A stretch of DNA of 64,000 nt from Thermococcus sp. MAR1 (GTDB lineage: Archaea; Methanobacteriota_B; Thermococci; Thermococcales; Thermococcaceae): contig NZ_SNUF01000001.1 in the NCBI RefSeq assembly GCF_012027305.1, forward strand, positions 992,001 through 1,056,000. Direction: 5' to 3'. Shown piece by piece: positions 63,062 to 64,000 of this stretch (position 1 is the stretch's first letter; every line of letters starts with the position of its first letter). Below the pieces are notes generated by a model. It worked only from the letters and a program-made list of their open reading frames with translations, was not told where the DNA came from and searched no databases. A program made the translations under genes and the position numbers.

Positions 63062-64000
63062 TGCCCATGCCTTTCTCAGTCTGCACCCGCGACTGCTACG
63101 ACACATGCTCGATGGTGGCCGAAGTCAAAAACGGAAGGCTCACGGTTAGGGGAAACCCCAAACACCCAATAACAGCAGGCTTTCTCTGCCCGAAGGGCGC
63201 GCTCCTCCCAAAATGGTTCCACGCTGAGGACAGGCTCAAAGCTCCGCTCATTCGAACCGGCGAACGCGGAAGCGGTGAGTTCAGGGAAGCCACCTGGAAC
63301 GAGGCAGTAAATCTTGTGGCCGGGAGGTTGAGGGAGACGATTGAAGAGCACGGAAGCGAGAGCGTTTTAGTTTACCAGTACGCCGGGGATAGGGGAGTTG
63401 TGAACTACGCCTTCCCGCTGAGGCTCTTCCACTACCTGAACACATCGATGCTCGACTACGGAATCTGCGACAGGGCAGGTCAGGAGGCTTTGAGAGACGT
63501 CTACGGGACGGCAGTTGGAATGGATCCGGAGGAGCTCAAAAACCAGCGGTTGATAGTTTACTGGGGTGTTAATGCGTTCTGGACGAACCTGCACGGGTTC
63601 ATGCTGGCAAGGAGATGCGGTCTCGAAATCTGGACGGTCGATGTCGTCAGAACCGAAACCGCCAAGCGCTCCGAGGGGTTCTTCCAGATAAAGCCGGACA
63701 CTGACGTTCTCTTTGCCCTTGGAGTTGCAAAGGTTATAATCGAAGAAGGACTCCATGATAAAGCCTTCGTCCGCGAGAACGTTTACGGCTTCGAAGAATT
63801 CAAGAATTATGTAAAAACATTATCGCTTGATTATGTAAGCATGGAGACCGGGATAAAGGTTGGTGAAATAGAGACCTTCGCGAGGGAGTTCGCCGAGAAG
63901 AGGGGAGTAATCCACATAGGCTACGGCTTTCAGCGCTCCTTAGCTGGAGGAGAGGCCGTAAGGGCAATAGCTATCCTTCCAGCCTTAATAGGCCATTCCT
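63061..64000 (+). CDS. Molybdopterin-dependent oxidoreductase (5' part, runs off the window)
   Basis: The first ~310 residues show a Fe4S4 domain (VCTRDCYDTCSM through GFLCPKGA) and the start of the molybdopterin-binding fold (WNEAVNLVAGRLRETIEEHGSE, IVYWGVNAFWTNLHGFMLARR). It belongs to the formate dehydrogenase/DMSO-reductase family. The substrate cannot be decided, and the catalytic residue region lies mostly beyond the window. The ATG at 63061 overlaps the gins51 stop (TGATG); a second ATG at 63067 with GTGAT upstream is equally good. Confidence 0.9.
   Translation, partial: MPMPFSVCTRDCYDTCSMVAEVKNGRLTVRGNPKHPITAGFLCPKGALLPKWFHAEDRLKAPLIRTGERGSGEFREATWNEAVNLVAGRLRETIEEHGSESVLVYQYAGDRGVVNYAFPLRLFHYLNTSMLDYGICDRAGQEALRDVYGTAVGMDPEELKNQRLIVYWGVNAFWTNLHGFMLARRCGLEIWTVDVVRTETAKRSEGFFQIKPDTDVLFALGVAKVIIEEGLHDKAFVRENVYGFEEFKNYVKTLSLDYVSMETGIKVGEIETFAREFAEKRGVIHIGYGFQRSLAGGEAVRAIAILPALIGHS

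Overview
The window is chromosomal DNA of a hyperthermophilic euryarchaeon of the order Thermococcales, most likely Thermococcus. The basis is the gene set (EF-2, aIF1A, topoisomerase VI, TFS, PCNA with Gins51, a long AglB, archaemetzincin, TrmY, MptA), the near absence of intergenic DNA, ribosome binding sites of the GGAGGTGAT type, and A/T-rich TATA boxes about 25 bases before transcript starts. No rRNA, tRNA or CRISPR array was seen.

Layout. 1-2.8 kb: 5' part of the EF-2 gene and an HD phosphohydrolase, both minus. 2.9-7.4 kb: a minus-strand accessory operon with a small secreted protein, two paralogous surface-anchored proteins, an ABC-2 permease, a membrane protein and an ABC ATPase. 7.7-8.2 kb: a RelE/antitoxin pair lying between the mptA 3' end and a decayed second copy of that 3' end. 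8.3-16.3 kb: mptA, then a compact minus-strand operon running aIF1A, RIO1 kinase, KH protein, Top6B, Top6A, DUF530-type protein, DUF1699-type regulator and a membrane protein. 16.4-18.8 kb: metal ABC transporter genes and RNase HII. 18.8-20.2 kb: an MNT/HEPN pair, an unknown gene and an ATPase relic. 20.2-27.8 kb: a PMT-like glycosyltransferase, a methyltransferase, GlmS and the oligosaccharyltransferase AglB, all but the methyltransferase related to protein glycosylation. 27.8-36.6 kb: mostly housekeeping genes (methyltransferase, thiamine-binding protein, MoaD-like carrier, adenylate kinase, TrmY, pyruvate kinase, peroxiredoxin, radical SAM protein, archaemetzincin).

36.7-40 kb: a fluoride riboswitch with its own promoter heads a plus-strand operon of a prenyltransferase-fold protein, a cysteine-rich DUF6062 protein and two coiled-coil proteins. 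The fluoride channel CrcB/FluC and a DUF190 protein follow and may also have their own promoter. The first four genes have no known role in fluoride resistance and are the best candidate for an undescribed system here. 40-56 kb: CoaBC, an MscS channel, a MinD-like ATPase, an aspartate racemase-like protein lacking one catalytic Cys, MazG, TldD/TldE, two MFS transporters, a PAP2 phosphatase, ASCH, HAD, DUF3783 and Sir2 proteins, an aromatic amino acid permease and GlyA.

56.4-61.2 kb is a transposition-scarred region. Three tandem paralogous secreted-protein genes are present: one intact, one split by an IS200/IS605-family TnpB-only element, one degenerate. An archaeal ATPase gene follows. A 378-bp internally deleted relative of the TnpB element then interrupts a small gene in the opposite orientation. 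Both elements keep the same left end, right end and a matching set of RNA hairpins, so both can be read as omega-RNA sources. 61.2-64 kb: TFS, a small protein, PCNA, Gins51 and the start of a molybdopterin oxidoreductase.

Start codons were chosen from the position of GGTG/GGAGG-type ribosome binding sites and from overlaps with the preceding gene, and often lie a few codons inside the longest reading frame.
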